From Opitutia bacterium (GTDB taxonomy: Bacteria > Verrucomicrobiota > Verrucomicrobiia > Opitutales > Opitutaceae), in assembly GCA_016217545.1 (NCBI GenBank), contig JACRHT010000017.1, forward strand, positions 186,001 through 250,000: DNA of 64,000 bases. The letters run 5' to 3'. The notes beneath the pieces are model-generated. The model searched no databases and was not told where the DNA came from. It saw only the letters and a program-made list of their open reading frames with translations. This document shows positions 1 through 7,470 of the stretch, in pieces. Numbering within the stretch: position 1 is the stretch's first letter; each line of letters starts with the position of its first letter. The translations under genes were made by a program, and so were the position numbers.

Positions 1-8
1 GTGGTGGG

Positions 9-37
9 AAAAAAAAGGCGGGACCCGTAGGCCCGCC
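9..37 (-). terminator. Rho-independent terminator (minus strand)
   Basis: Read on the minus strand, a GC-rich hairpin (GGCGGG at one side, CCCGCC at the other, short loop) is followed by a run of eight T. It lies about 90 bases past the stop codon of the minus-strand gene ending at 130 and would end that transcript. Confidence 0.7.
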
Positions 38-129
38 CACTTGTGGAAAGTGAACTTGAGTGAGCGCGCAAGGTAGCCGCCGCGAGCGCGCGTTGTCAAG
101 CGCGCCGCCTGTAGCGAGCTGACAGGCAC

Positions 130-1341
130 TTACGCGCGATATTCCCGATCGATCAACCACCCCAGCAACCCTTGCGCCGCTCCATGGGAGAGCGGCCAAT
201 CGCGAGTGCCCGTCACGGCCAGCCGTTTGAGCCCACGGCGAACCGCGTCCGGCAGATCGCCCGCGAACCAGTGAAACCAGAATTCGTCCAAGCCCGGACG
301 CTCATCGCTCGCGGCGAGGAGCGGCAAAAATCCATCGCAGACCAACGTGTCGAAGCGCGGCCCGCTCACCGCGTCCGCCATGACGTCGCGGCTGAGTTGC
401 TCGTGCAACACGCGAAACACCCCCGCGCGGCGCGCATGCGCCGTCGTCACGTCCGGACCAAAGGCGAGCACCGGCAACGCCCCGCCCCACTCCGCGAGTC
501 GTCGCGGCCAGTCCGGCACGCGCGCCACCCACTCCCGATATTGCGCGAGCCGCGTGCGCGGGTGATTTGCCGGGCGCACTCCGTGCGTTTGCCAACCGTG
601 CACCGACGCCAACGCCGCCACGACGCGATCATCTTCCCCGGCGCGCCAGTCGTCGATACCCCAACGCTCCGCCGTCGCGAGCATCGGGACGCGATTGTGC
701 CGGTAGCCGAGAATCTCGAGCGCGGTGTGATGCGCAGCGGCATCGAAACCGAGTCGCGCGATCCGCTGACGCGCCGTCGCGACCTTCGCATTCCAGCGCT
801 GGTGCGCGAGCTCCGCGAGGCGCGCGCGCAGCACGTCGGGCGGCAGATTCGCCAGCTCCTCCAGCCGCCGCCACTCGTCCCGCGCCGTCAACGCCTCGAG
901 CGCGTCGTCCGCGGCGTATTCCTCGAGGTCGCGATGCAGCAGCGGCAGCAACACCAGCGCCGGAATCCCGGTCCCGTCCGCCCGCCGCTGCGGCGGCTCG
1001 CCGGATTCGGGCGGGAACAAGAGCACATGCAGAACCACCTCCGCATACGCCGCGTTCTCCGCGTGTCCATGCGCGCGCCAGTCACGCGCGTGGAAATGCA
1101 CTTCCACGTCTCCGACGATTTCGTGGCCGTCGATGCGCAGTTGGGCGGTTCGAAAATCCGGCCCGCCGAGCAAATTCCAGCGGCCGGGAAAAACGATATC
1201 GAGCGCGCGACCGTCGACGAGTTTCGCGCGCGCGGCCGCGAAATCCTGCTGCAGCCAGATTTTTTGCACGACGCGCTCGTGCATGGTAAAAGGCCCGTAG
1301 AGGCCTTGCATTTCCGCAACGGACGAATGGAGGGGAGCCAT
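130..1341 (-). CDS. DUF2851 family protein
   Basis: A 403-residue protein of the uncharacterised DUF2851 family, in which a nuclease-like core has been proposed; its function is unknown. The N-terminal part (HERVVQKIW, then a GGPDF stretch and a GDVEVHFHARDW stretch around residues 60-90) is what I recognise. The open frame runs further upstream to 1524, but those extra codons are antisense to the tRNA-Ser gene, so I start at the ATG at 1341. A later ATG just before HERVV is also possible. It ends 93 bases before a minus-strand terminator and seems monocistronic. Family recognition is from memory. Confidence 0.75.
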   Translation of the reverse strand: MAPLHSSVAEMQGLYGPFTMHERVVQKIWLQQDFAAARAKLVDGRALDIVFPGRWNLLGGPDFRTAQLRIDGHEIVGDVEVHFHARDWRAHGHAENAAYAEVVLHVLLFPPESGEPPQRRADGTGIPALVLLPLLHRDLEEYAADDALEALTARDEWRRLEELANLPPDVLRARLAELAHQRWNAKVATARQRIARLGFDAAAHHTALEILGYRHNRVPMLATAERWGIDDWRAGEDDRVVAALASVHGWQTHGVRPANHPRTRLAQYREWVARVPDWPRRLAEWGGALPVLAFGPDVTTAHARRAGVFRVLHEQLSRDVMADAVSGPRFDTLVCDGFLPLLAASDERPGLDEFWFHWFAGDLPDAVRRGLKRLAVTGTRDWPLSHGAAQGLLGWLIDREYRA

Positions 1342-1435
1342 GGCGATGAAGGACGCCGCGTGGCCCCGTCGGCGAGTTGCGGGCTGGACACTGCGGAAAT
1401 TCCGCCAACGCTGCCAGCGATTTCCTCGCTCCCAC

Positions 1436-1523
1436 GGAAGGGTGGCAGAGTGGTCTATTGCGGCGGTCTTGAAAACCGCTGAGGCGAAAGCCTCCGGGGG
1501 TTCGAATCCCTCCCCTTCCGCCA
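1436..1523 (+). tRNA. tRNA-Ser(TGA)
   Basis: An 88-base tRNA. The acceptor stem pairs GGAAGGG (1436-1442) with CCCTTCC (1513-1519), followed by a discriminator G and an encoded CCA. The anticodon loop CTTGAAA carries anticodon TGA. A long variable arm (GAGGC-GAAA-GCCTC, 1481-1494) is typical of class II serine tRNAs, and the T loop is TTCGAAT. Its 3' end is the probable attachment site of the integrase remnant that starts about 100 bases downstream. Confidence 0.95.
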
Positions 1524-1534
1524 CTTGGTGATTA

Positions 1535-1559
1535 GTGAGTTATGAAACTAATAACTCAC
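1535..1559. repeat. Inverted repeat after tRNA-Ser
   Basis: GTGAGTTAT and ATAACTCAC form a perfect 9-bp inverted repeat around a 7-base spacer, 12 bases past the tRNA CCA. No T-run follows. It could be a tRNA processing/termination hairpin or part of the integrase core/arm site array. Confidence 0.5.
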
Positions 1560-1590
1560 AAATAACACGCGAAACGGGTGGCGGATTTTT

Positions 1591-1618
1591 ACAATGTGGC
1601 CAAATTGTGGCCACAATT
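1591..1618. repeat. AATTGTGGCCACAATT palindrome with partial copy
   Basis: A perfect 16-bp palindrome (1603-1618) is preceded directly by a partial copy, ACAATGTGGCCA. It lies between the tRNA attachment site and the likely ATG (1624) of the truncated integrase. Sites there in integrative elements are often integrase arm-type or regulator sites; that role is inferred. Confidence 0.45.
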
Positions 1619-1623
1619 CGACC

Positions 1624-2580
1624 ATGAAACGCCCCAAGAATCCGAAATTTCCAAGAGGCGAACCTCGCTGGAGGTGGCATCCCAACCGTGGCCCCGACGG
1701 AAAAATTTGCTCCTTTAGCTGCCGCGTCGAGTGGCTCGAAAACGGTGTGAGACAACGCAAGAACGTGCCGACCGCAGAAGAGGCTGACGCGTTGATCGCC
1801 GCGATTAAGAAGCGCACCGTGCAAGCCGACGCCGGGCTCACCACTCAAGTCACGCAACTCACCAAAGCGCAGATCGAGTTCGCCGAACTGGCGTTCACCC
1901 GCCTTCGCGACGCCGGTTACTACGTCCCGGAAGAAATTGAGTCGGCGAGTTCGATTTTGAAGGCGGTGCAGTGGTTCGCCGATAATTACAACCCTGATCA
2001 GGCGATTCCTCCGACCGTGTCTGAGGCAGTCAGTCGGTTTCTCGCCACGCGTGCAAACAAATCACCTCGCACATACAAGTCTCACAAAACCTACTTGGAG
2101 GAGTTTGCGACGAACTACGGTTCCCAATCCATCGCGGCGATTACCCCGGCGATGGTGGATGAACATATTCGCACGTGTCCCTTCGGAAATGTCGCCAAGC
2201 TCCACCGCTGGGACTCGCTCCACGCTCTGTTTGAGTTCGCTCGCGGGAAGAAAAACGTCAACGGCACGTGGGTCGGAGTAAACCCTGTGAAGGCTGTCGC
2301 GGAGCCTGAATATTCACCTTCGCGTCCGAAAATCTATACTGTCAAAGAATGCGAACAACTGATCAAAGGCGCGGTGCTAAACTGCTACGCACCGAACCGC
2401 ACCTCCATGTTCTCCCGTTTCGCGTCGACGCATAGGTTCTGGACTAAGATCAAAGCCTCCTCGATCATTCGCTGCTGCGTTTTTTCTGACACCAAACGAT
2501 CGCTGCGCTCCCTGCTGACCTGCTTCGACAGCGATATGCAGAGCGTCTGCAGCGCCAAGCATTGCTCGGAGAGAATTTGA
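1624..2580 (+). pseudogene. Truncated tyrosine-recombinase integrase (N-terminal part)
   Basis: The first ~250 residues look like the arm-binding and SAM-like core-binding domains of a phage/ICE-type tyrosine integrase: a basic N-terminus rich in R/K/W, then a helical segment with 'VSEAVSRFL' and 'SPRTYKSHKTYLEEF', then a linker 'RPKIYTVKECEQLIKGA' that normally leads into the catalytic domain. That similarity stops at about 2376. The remaining codons to 2580 are antisense to the mobilization genes and are not integrase. All catalytic residues (R-K-H-R-H-Y) are missing, so it is a dead remnant. The frame is open from 1594, but the ATG at 1624 lies after the palindromes and is preferred. Its place beside tRNA-Ser marks an old integration. 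Confidence 0.75.
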
Positions 2581-4056
2581 GACTCCTTGCGCAAGGCGGC
2601 GAATTCCTGCTGCAACGCTTCGCAAATTTTCGAGGAGGCGTCCGCGCCGTTCGGCAAGGATTGCGAGTTTTCTGGCGTGCTCATAGTCTATTTCTGTGGA
2701 GTGTTGCTGGGCCCAAGTGGCACTTCCACCGGAAGAATCCATACTGTGGTCGTCCCGCGCACGTCGATCGTCCCCTGCTGCGTGCCGGGCTTCATTTGCA
2801 CCCAGAGGCGACCCTCCGGATCGCGCAACGACACGATCCGTTGAGCCCAAACCGAGTCCCGAAGCTCCATCGCGGCCTTCTGCTTCTGCTGTTTCAGCTT
2901 TCGAAGGCACTGGATTAGATGCCGCCGTTCCGCTTCCAATTCTTCTATCTGCGTTTGGCTTCGCCTGATCTGCGCTCGTTCCTGAATTTGGATTGTCAGA
3001 TTGGACATCAGGAGAACGACAAGGACCACGACCGCCGTCCCTTTGATAATCCGCCACGAGCGGCCACGGCTCACCGAAACCGTGTCCGGTGATTTCGTGC
3101 CAGAAGGCGCGCTCGCGAGGCGCTCCTCCAAGCCGTTCATACGTCTCGCGAACTCCTCGCGAAAAGCCTGGAGGGAGGCCGACGATGTCACCTCCAAACA
3201 CTCGCGGACCAACGGCTGCCCACCTTCCGGCGAGCGCAGCCACGCGTGGACGCAATTCGGCAAGCTCTGCTGCAGCAGCGCCAATGTCGCGGCATGAAGC
3301 CGGCTTGTCACCGAGCCAAGCGGCTGTGCTCCAGGGGAAGTCGGAGGAGTATTTTCCACCGAGGAACTCGAAACTACATTCGTTTTCTGCGATGCCATAG
3401 AAGCCTTTCACTTTGCGGTAGAACGCTGTGACATGTCGCACACCTGGTGCCTCACGGAGGGCGTCCAGTAGCTCACAACGACTTCGAAGAACGCCTTGCC
3501 GGGTCAGCTCTCCGAGCTCTCCATCTATCGCTAGCAACGCGGCACGCGCATCGTCGCTGATGCCACGACCGCGCGGCTCTTGCGTAAGCCTGCGTCGAAA
3601 AAAATCTCTGCCACACGAGAAGCCGTGCTCGAGATTGATGAGGCGGCAATCTGCCTCGAGCAGTTCGATTAGTTCTTTCCGCTTCGGCAGGATCTCGACA
3701 GTCCGTCCAGTCAGCAGATCTAATGGGATGCCCACCGTGTGGGTATCCGGACCGTCTGGATGCAACACAATCATGCGGGCAATCCGAGTCGATGGCAACG
3801 CACCCAAACGAAGTTTAAGGCGATGGTTCGCGATCGAATAAATCCTGTGCAGCCCTACAACCGATAACGGTTCCGAGAACCGCTGGACGAACTGCACAGC
3901 CCGACATTTGCGGCTTCCAAGGGAGAGCACCACGTCTTTGATTTCCTGCTGATCGCCGGCCAAAAATTCGGGCGACATGTCACGCAGCGAACCCTTGCCT
4001 GCAACGTTCTGTCCGGGATACTCAGCAGAGGTTTGGGGAAGCGACTTCTCAATCAT
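2377..4056 (-). CDS. MbeA/MobA-type relaxase (ColE1-like mobilization)
   Basis: A 559-residue protein resembling the ColE1 MbeA family of MOB-P relaxases, which nick oriT and attach to the 5' end. Seen: an MbeA-like segment 'FLAGDQQEIKDVV' at residues 31-43, a metal-site region with H99-x6-H106 followed by 'LDLLTGRTVEILP', a helix 'GELTRQGVLRSRCELLDAL' and a 'FEFLGGKYSSDF' segment matching the MbeA 'IRLKG' region. MbeA has H-E-N at the metal site; here the third position is V108, so activity is uncertain. Tyr13 is a candidate nucleophile. The C-terminal half (about 330-559) is low-complexity, as expected because two other genes are read through it in another frame. The start overlaps the mobC-like stop (ATGA). 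Confidence 0.7.
   Translation of the reverse strand: MIEKSLPQTSAEYPGQNVAGKGSLRDMSPEFLAGDQQEIKDVVLSLGSRKCRAVQFVQRFSEPLSVVGLHRIYSIANHRLKLRLGALPSTRIARMIVLHPDGPDTHTVGIPLDLLTGRTVEILPKRKELIELLEADCRLINLEHGFSCGRDFFRRRLTQEPRGRGISDDARAALLAIDGELGELTRQGVLRSRCELLDALREAPGVRHVTAFYRKVKGFYGIAENECSFEFLGGKYSSDFPWSTAAWLGDKPASCRDIGAAAAELAELRPRVAALAGRWAAVGPRVFGGDIVGLPPGFSRGVRETYERLGGAPRERAFWHEITGHGFGEPWPLVADYQRDGGRGPCRSPDVQSDNPNSGTSADQAKPNADRRIGSGTAASNPVPSKAETAEAEGRDGASGLGLGSTDRVVARSGGSPLGANEARHAAGDDRRARDDHSMDSSGGSATWAQQHSTEIDYEHARKLAILAERRGRLLENLRSVAAGIRRLAQGVSNSLRAMLGAADALHIAVEAGQQGAQRSFGVRKNAAANDRGGFDLSPEPMRRRETGEHGGAVRCVAV
2385..2684 (-). CDS. MbeD-like coiled-coil mobilization protein, nested in the relaxase gene
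   Basis: A 99-residue, mostly helical protein with heptad-like leucines (EALQQEFAALRKESQILSEQ, then LQTLCISLSKQV). It is read inside the 3' end of the relaxase gene in another frame and starts 3 bases after the stop of the next nested gene. In ColE1, mbeD (a short coiled-coil entry-exclusion/mobilization protein) is likewise nested inside the 3' part of mbeA directly behind mbeB. The position, length class and coiled-coil character support the same assignment here; sequence identity to MbeD is not established. Confidence 0.6.
   Translation of the reverse strand: MSTPENSQSLPNGADASSKICEALQQEFAALRKESQILSEQCLALQTLCISLSKQVSRERSDRLVSEKTQQRMIEEALILVQNLCVDAKRENMEVRFGA
2688..3398 (-). CDS. MbeB-like membrane/coiled-coil mobilization protein, nested in the relaxase gene
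   Basis: A 236-residue protein with one transmembrane helix at about 117-133 (IIKGTAVVVLVVLLM) followed by a long coiled coil at 138-182. The N-terminal third is helical and soluble. It lies wholly inside the relaxase gene in a different frame, has an AAAGG motif about 7 bases before its ATG, and its stop is 3 bases from the start of the MbeD-like gene. The amphipathic composition with a clean membrane helix is not what a chance shadow frame gives. ColE1 mbeB sits in the same place and links relaxosome to membrane, so I infer that role. Confidence 0.65.
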   Translation of the reverse strand: MASQKTNVVSSSSVENTPPTSPGAQPLGSVTSRLHAATLALLQQSLPNCVHAWLRSPEGGQPLVRECLEVTSSASLQAFREEFARRMNGLEERLASAPSGTKSPDTVSVSRGRSWRIIKGTAVVVLVVLLMSNLTIQIQERAQIRRSQTQIEELEAERRHLIQCLRKLKQQKQKAAMELRDSVWAQRIVSLRDPEGRLWVQMKPGTQQGTIDVRGTTTVWILPVEVPLGPSNTPQK

Positions 4057-4508
4057 CGCAGTGCCTCCTCAGTTGCACGCTCGTTTGCTCGGCGCCGATT
4101 CGTGCGAACCGTGTGTTTGGCCGCCGGCATCGCCGCCAGGTGAAGCGCAAGTTGCCGCCGCAAACTGGTCAGCGTGGCTTCCGTCTTGTCGAGCTGGTGC
4201 ATCAGGTCGGTCAGCTTCGCGGCTTCACCGAGCGCCAAACGAACGTCACCTTGCCGCAGCAGTTCCGCCTTCAATTCCCGCACGGAATTCGCGACGAAGA
4301 CGGAAACCTGCAGCATACGCGCAATATCCGCCGATACCTGCGACATGGTCGACGGAGTCGCGGGCTTCCGTCCGTCCTCCGTGAGAAGATCAATCGCTTG
4401 AATGACGGCCCAAGTTACCGATTTGTGATGAGAGTCGGCGTATTCCAGAATGGCCGCGTCTGTGGAGGCGGGTAACCGCAGATGCCGCCGATGTGTTTTC
4501 GTGTTCAT
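4053..4508 (-). CDS. MobC/MbeC-like relaxosome accessory protein
   Basis: A 151-residue protein with an N-terminus like a ribbon-helix-helix DNA-binding unit ('HLRLPASTDAAILEYADSHHKSVTWAVIQAIDLL', about 8-42), then a helical region with 'VFVANSVRELKAELL' and a basic tail. MbeC/MobC proteins bind oriT and help the relaxase nick. It overlaps the next gene (relaxase) by ATGA and the previous gene by ATGA, so the three are translationally coupled. The gene order (MobC then relaxase with nested genes) equals that of ColE1. The assignment rests on fold type and context. Confidence 0.6.
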   Translation of the reverse strand: MNTKTHRRHLRLPASTDAAILEYADSHHKSVTWAVIQAIDLLTEDGRKPATPSTMSQVSADIARMLQVSVFVANSVRELKAELLRQGDVRLALGEAAKLTDLMHQLDKTEATLTSLRRQLALHLAAMPAAKHTVRTNRRRANERATEEALR

Positions 4509-4786
4509 CGGGCGACGGATGGCACATTCGTAATACCTTGGTTGCTTTCCAAACCGAACAGCTCCGCCTGCACTACGCCTTGCTCAGTTTGCTTCGCCAG
4601 GCGTGCTTTCCGAGATGTGATCGAGCCATCGTGGCCAAATTTCGCCAGTAAGTGGCGCTTCACTGACATCTGTTCCCGTTCCGTGAGTTCGAACGTGTAG
4701 GTGACAGTGCCGAACTGAACTTTCGCTAGTTCGCGACTTTTGGCCTTCCGCAAGGCTTCCGGAGACTTCGATATGGTCATGCCCAT
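4505..4786 (-). CDS. Small hypothetical protein, first gene of the mobilization operon
   Basis: A 93-residue protein that I do not recognise. It is basic at the N-terminus (SPEALRKAKSRELAKVQFG), followed by a segment 'YTFELTEREQMSVKRHLLAKFGHDG' that could be a beta-strand plus helix DNA-binding unit, and a polar tail. It is the most upstream member of the minus-strand operon and its stop overlaps the MobC-like start (ATGA). Two ATG codons, at 4786 and 4780, are possible starts; the first lies in a 16-bp palindrome. A regulator or a further relaxosome protein is plausible from position only. Confidence 0.55.
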   Translation of the reverse strand: MGMTISKSPEALRKAKSRELAKVQFGTVTYTFELTEREQMSVKRHLLAKFGHDGSITSRKARLAKQTEQGVVQAELFGLESNQGITNVPSVAR

Positions 4787-4796
4787 AATTATGGGC
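4781..4796. repeat. GCCCATAATTATGGGC palindrome at the mob operon start
   Basis: A perfect 16-bp palindrome that overlaps the first start codon of the mobilization operon and faces a divergent gene at 4882. It is a good candidate operator, or part of oriT, which in ColE1-type systems lies just upstream of the mob genes. Confidence 0.5.
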
Positions 4797-4881
4797 CGCC
4801 GACGCCTCCATGCAGAATGGCATTTTCTCCAATGAAAACGTGTTTACATCGTCAAATGTTGGACAGTAATCTATTTCCGAA

Positions 4882-5448
4882 ATGCCTCGCACTAAGCGCT
4901 GTTCGCCAGGTCCGTCAGACAACCCTTCCGAAATCGCTCGTTTTGAGCTGTGGGAGCGGATGCGCGCCGGATTCGCAAAGATACTCGAAGCAAATCAATT
5001 GACCCTGGCCGAGGCGAAATCGATCGCTCAGCACTCGCGCCTTGTCGGCATGAAGGAGTTCCGAACAAGAACTCAAATGAGCGAACGGACATTCCGGAAT
5101 TGGTGGAATAATTTTACTGACCGGCCCTCGGGAGCATTCCGCCGATCTGGGCGCCGCCATAGGCCAACCCAGAATTGCATGAGGGGGCGCTGCGTGCGCT
5201 GGCTGGAATACCAATTCGATCGCCTCTTTCGGCATCCTTCCATCTGCTACTCGTCGCGGGAAATGTGGGAAACCTGCAAGGCGGCAGGAGGATTCCCCAC
5301 CTGTTCCTATCGAACGTTCCGACGCGTGCTTGAAAAGCTGAATCATTGCTCGGGAACGCAATACGAATGGTGGAAAAAACAAGCCCAACGCGAAAGACGA
5401 ACTCGCTATCTCCGTGAACGCTCGAAGCGCAAGAACGCACGCGCGTGA
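4882..5448 (+). CDS. Putative DNA-binding hypothetical protein
   Basis: A 188-residue, strongly basic protein of no family known to me. It contains a helix-turn-helix-like stretch (FRTRTQMSERTFRNWWNNFTDR, about 60-81) and a second one (CYSSREMWETCKAAGGFPTCSYRTFRRVLEKL, about 130-160), and ends in a lysine/arginine-rich tail. It is divergent from the mobilization operon, with under 100 bases between them, so it could regulate that operon or belong to plasmid-type maintenance. Function cannot be read from the sequence. Confidence 0.55.
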   Translation: MPRTKRCSPGPSDNPSEIARFELWERMRAGFAKILEANQLTLAEAKSIAQHSRLVGMKEFRTRTQMSERTFRNWWNNFTDRPSGAFRRSGRRHRPTQNCMRGRCVRWLEYQFDRLFRHPSICYSSREMWETCKAAGGFPTCSYRTFRRVLEKLNHCSGTQYEWWKKQAQRERRTRYLRERSKRKNARA

Positions 5449-5665
5449 ACCAGCGACATGTCACAACCCGGGACGCCCCCGGACGACATCTGATCGATCC
5501 AAGGCCGTCGGGATGAGGTTAGCGATACACGCCGTGTCCGCCGCAAACCTCACCCGATAGTGGCAAAACGCGTGTGGATTTGCAGGTTGGCGGCGGCCCT
5601 TTTCGGCTCTGGTCGCCAGCCCTGCGCGCTCTAGGTCGGCACTCGAATAACAGCTACCTGAAGCC

Positions 5666-5688
5666 GAGTCGCGAGAGCGATTCGACTC
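5666..5688. repeat. Hairpin upstream of the XerC/D-like gene
   Basis: GAGTCG and CGACTC pair across 11 bases about 30 bases before the recombinase start. The gene-free stretch 5449-5716 shows nothing else I can name. The hairpin is followed by TTCGACTCCCGTTCC, which faintly recalls a tRNA 3' end; too weak to call an att site. Confidence 0.3.
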
Positions 5689-5716
5689 CCGTTCCTTCGA
5701 CGGATGAAGTGGCTGG

Positions 5717-6649
5717 ATGACTCGTTTCGACCAAGCTATTCAGGGTTACCTCACGTATTGCGCCGAAGAGCGAAAATTCAGCTTCCACACGCTAAAAGCC
5801 TATCGGCTCGACCTTCACGCGCTGCGTGCGTTCGTCGCCGCAGCTGATCTGAATGCCGTTAAGCGCGATACGTTGCGCGAATTTCTCCGCACCTATGCGG
5901 ACAGCAAACCACGGACAGTGCGACGCAAGCTAGCCTCCGTAAAATCGTTTTTCCGGTATTTAGCCGGCGAGAATGTCATTGCGATCGATCCGGCGCAGGA
6001 TCTTCGCAGCGGCGTCAAGCTGGGGCGGCCCTTACCCCCCACCGTCTCGAAAGCAGGGATTAAGCAACTGATCGCGACGGCGTATCGTCCGGCGTCGAGT
6101 AACCGGCGAAAAACGATCGCGCGGCAGAAGCGGAACGCCGCGCTAATTGAGCTGCTTTTCTGCACCGGCATGCGGGTATCGGAAATTTCGCGCCTGACGC
6201 TCACGGCAGTGAACCTATCCGACGACACCATCTTGGTAGACGGAAAAGGCAGTCGCGAACGGACGGTTCCAATCGTCAGCCCTGAGCTGCGCCGAGCCCT
6301 CCAAATCTGGCTCGATCTTCGGGAGCGGATCGATTCTGAGCTGCCTTTTCTTTTCCTGAACCGGGCCGGGCGCCGCCTCAGCGAACAGTCGATCCGGACA
6401 GTCGTGCGCCAGGCCGCCGCCACCAGCGGCTGCGGGCGCGTGACGCCGCATATGTTCCGGCATACACTCGCGACGCAGTTGCTCGAGGAAGGCGTGGACC
6501 TTCGTCACATTCAGCGCCTCCTCGGACACAGTTCCATCGCCACCACGACGATCTACGCGCAGGTCAGTGACCGCGCGCAACGGGAATGCCTTCAATTGCG
6601 GCATCCACGCCGTCTCTTTCGGGCCAGCGGCCCCAGAAAGGCAGGATAA
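5717..6649 (+). CDS. XerC/XerD-like tyrosine recombinase
   Basis: A complete 310-residue site-specific recombinase. The N-terminal SAM-like domain (about 5-90) has 'YLTYCAEERKFSFHTLKAYRLDL' as in XerC/D. The catalytic residues are all present: R153 (GMRVSEI), K177 (GKGSRER), H245 and R248 (HMFRHTLATQLL), H271 (LLGHSSIATT) and Y280. Length is that of XerC/D (about 300). It sits among element debris downstream of tRNA-Ser, so it is more likely a mobile-element or orphan recombinase than the housekeeping XerC or XerD. The next gene fragment starts 24 bases downstream on the same strand. Confidence 0.9.
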   Translation: MTRFDQAIQGYLTYCAEERKFSFHTLKAYRLDLHALRAFVAAADLNAVKRDTLREFLRTYADSKPRTVRRKLASVKSFFRYLAGENVIAIDPAQDLRSGVKLGRPLPPTVSKAGIKQLIATAYRPASSNRRKTIARQKRNAALIELLFCTGMRVSEISRLTLTAVNLSDDTILVDGKGSRERTVPIVSPELRRALQIWLDLRERIDSELPFLFLNRAGRRLSEQSIRTVVRQAAATSGCGRVTPHMFRHTLATQLLEEGVDLRHIQRLLGHSSIATTTIYAQVSDRAQRECLQLRHPRRLFRASGPRKAG

Positions 6650-6672
6650 CTAAGGATTATCCTGCAATCAGT

Positions 6673-7326
6673 ATGCGCCGAACCAAGCGTTCTTCCCCTG
6701 CCGGTAGTGCACTGCCCGAGATCGAGTGCATCGAACTATTGGAGAACATCGAGGAGGCTTACGCACGCGAATACGGCGTCGCCCCATTCAACATCTCGCA
6801 TTGGGATCCCACGGAGGAATTCGAAACCGCAATGCTACCACATCTGGACCTGCCTTCCCTGAGCAGCGCCATTGCGTATCGGTTTTCCTACCAAGTCGCC
6901 GAAACCGAGGCTGTGATCGCCAAGTTTGGGGCGTCGACCCAAAACAGCTTTGGCGTCTTCACGCCCTCCACGACTACTTCGATCCTTTGTGTGCTGAATT
7001 GGCTCCGTAGCCGCGCCCGGCAGCGCATCGTGGCCGTGTGCCCGGCCTATTTTTCCCTGTTCCACGCCGCCGACCGGTTTGGCATCGCCACTCAAAAGAT
7101 ATTCCTGCGCCGAAGTGCTGAGGGATTTTGGCTGAAACCTGCAATGGCCAAGATGGGACGGAAGCCTGGGGTGCTTTGGCTCACTAATCCGGTCTACGGA
7201 GCCGGCGTCTATTTCGGTGACGACGACGTAGCATTCATTGACCAACTCTTGGTCGACGGATGGACCGTCATTGCAGATGAGTGCTTGGCGCTGCCAGGTC
7301 GGGAGTTGGTGCGCCGGCTCGGGTAA
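6673..7326 (+). pseudogene. Truncated PLP-dependent aminotransferase (class I/II, N-terminal half)
   Basis: A 217-residue remnant of a fold-type I aminotransferase (normal length about 370-400). It has the large-domain start, a 'TPSTTTSILCVLNWL' segment where the cofactor phosphate is bound, 'VLWLTNPVYGAGVYF' (the N-P-x-Y/N-x-x-G region) and 'GWTVIADECLALPG' (the Asp that pairs with the pyridine nitrogen). It stops before the catalytic lysine. The downstream 140 bases show no continuation, so the gene is broken by recombination, not by a single stop. It follows the recombinase by 24 bases and might once have been cargo with it. Confidence 0.65.
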
Positions 7327-7470
7327 CCTTGCCCTCCTCGGCGCTCCCAGCGTGCCACGCCCGTCAAGGTCGTCCTCCTTCGCCCGCCTCCGGCGGTGAC
7401 GTGGCGCGGGAGCGAGCCTGAGACACGGACACGTCGTCCGACCGGCGAACGCGCTCGCGCGCGACGAACC

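Noticed and set aside
172-1482. Long plus-strand reading frame opposite the DUF2851 gene
   Set aside because: Arg-rich, low-complexity shadow of the minus-strand gene; no motif.
1342-1524. In-frame N-terminal extension of the DUF2851 gene
   Set aside because: These codons are antisense to tRNA-Ser and give no protein-like sequence.
5668-5700. Possible second copy of the tRNA-Ser 3' end (attR)
   Set aside because: Only TTCGA and TCCC match well; the acceptor part differs, so no att site is called.
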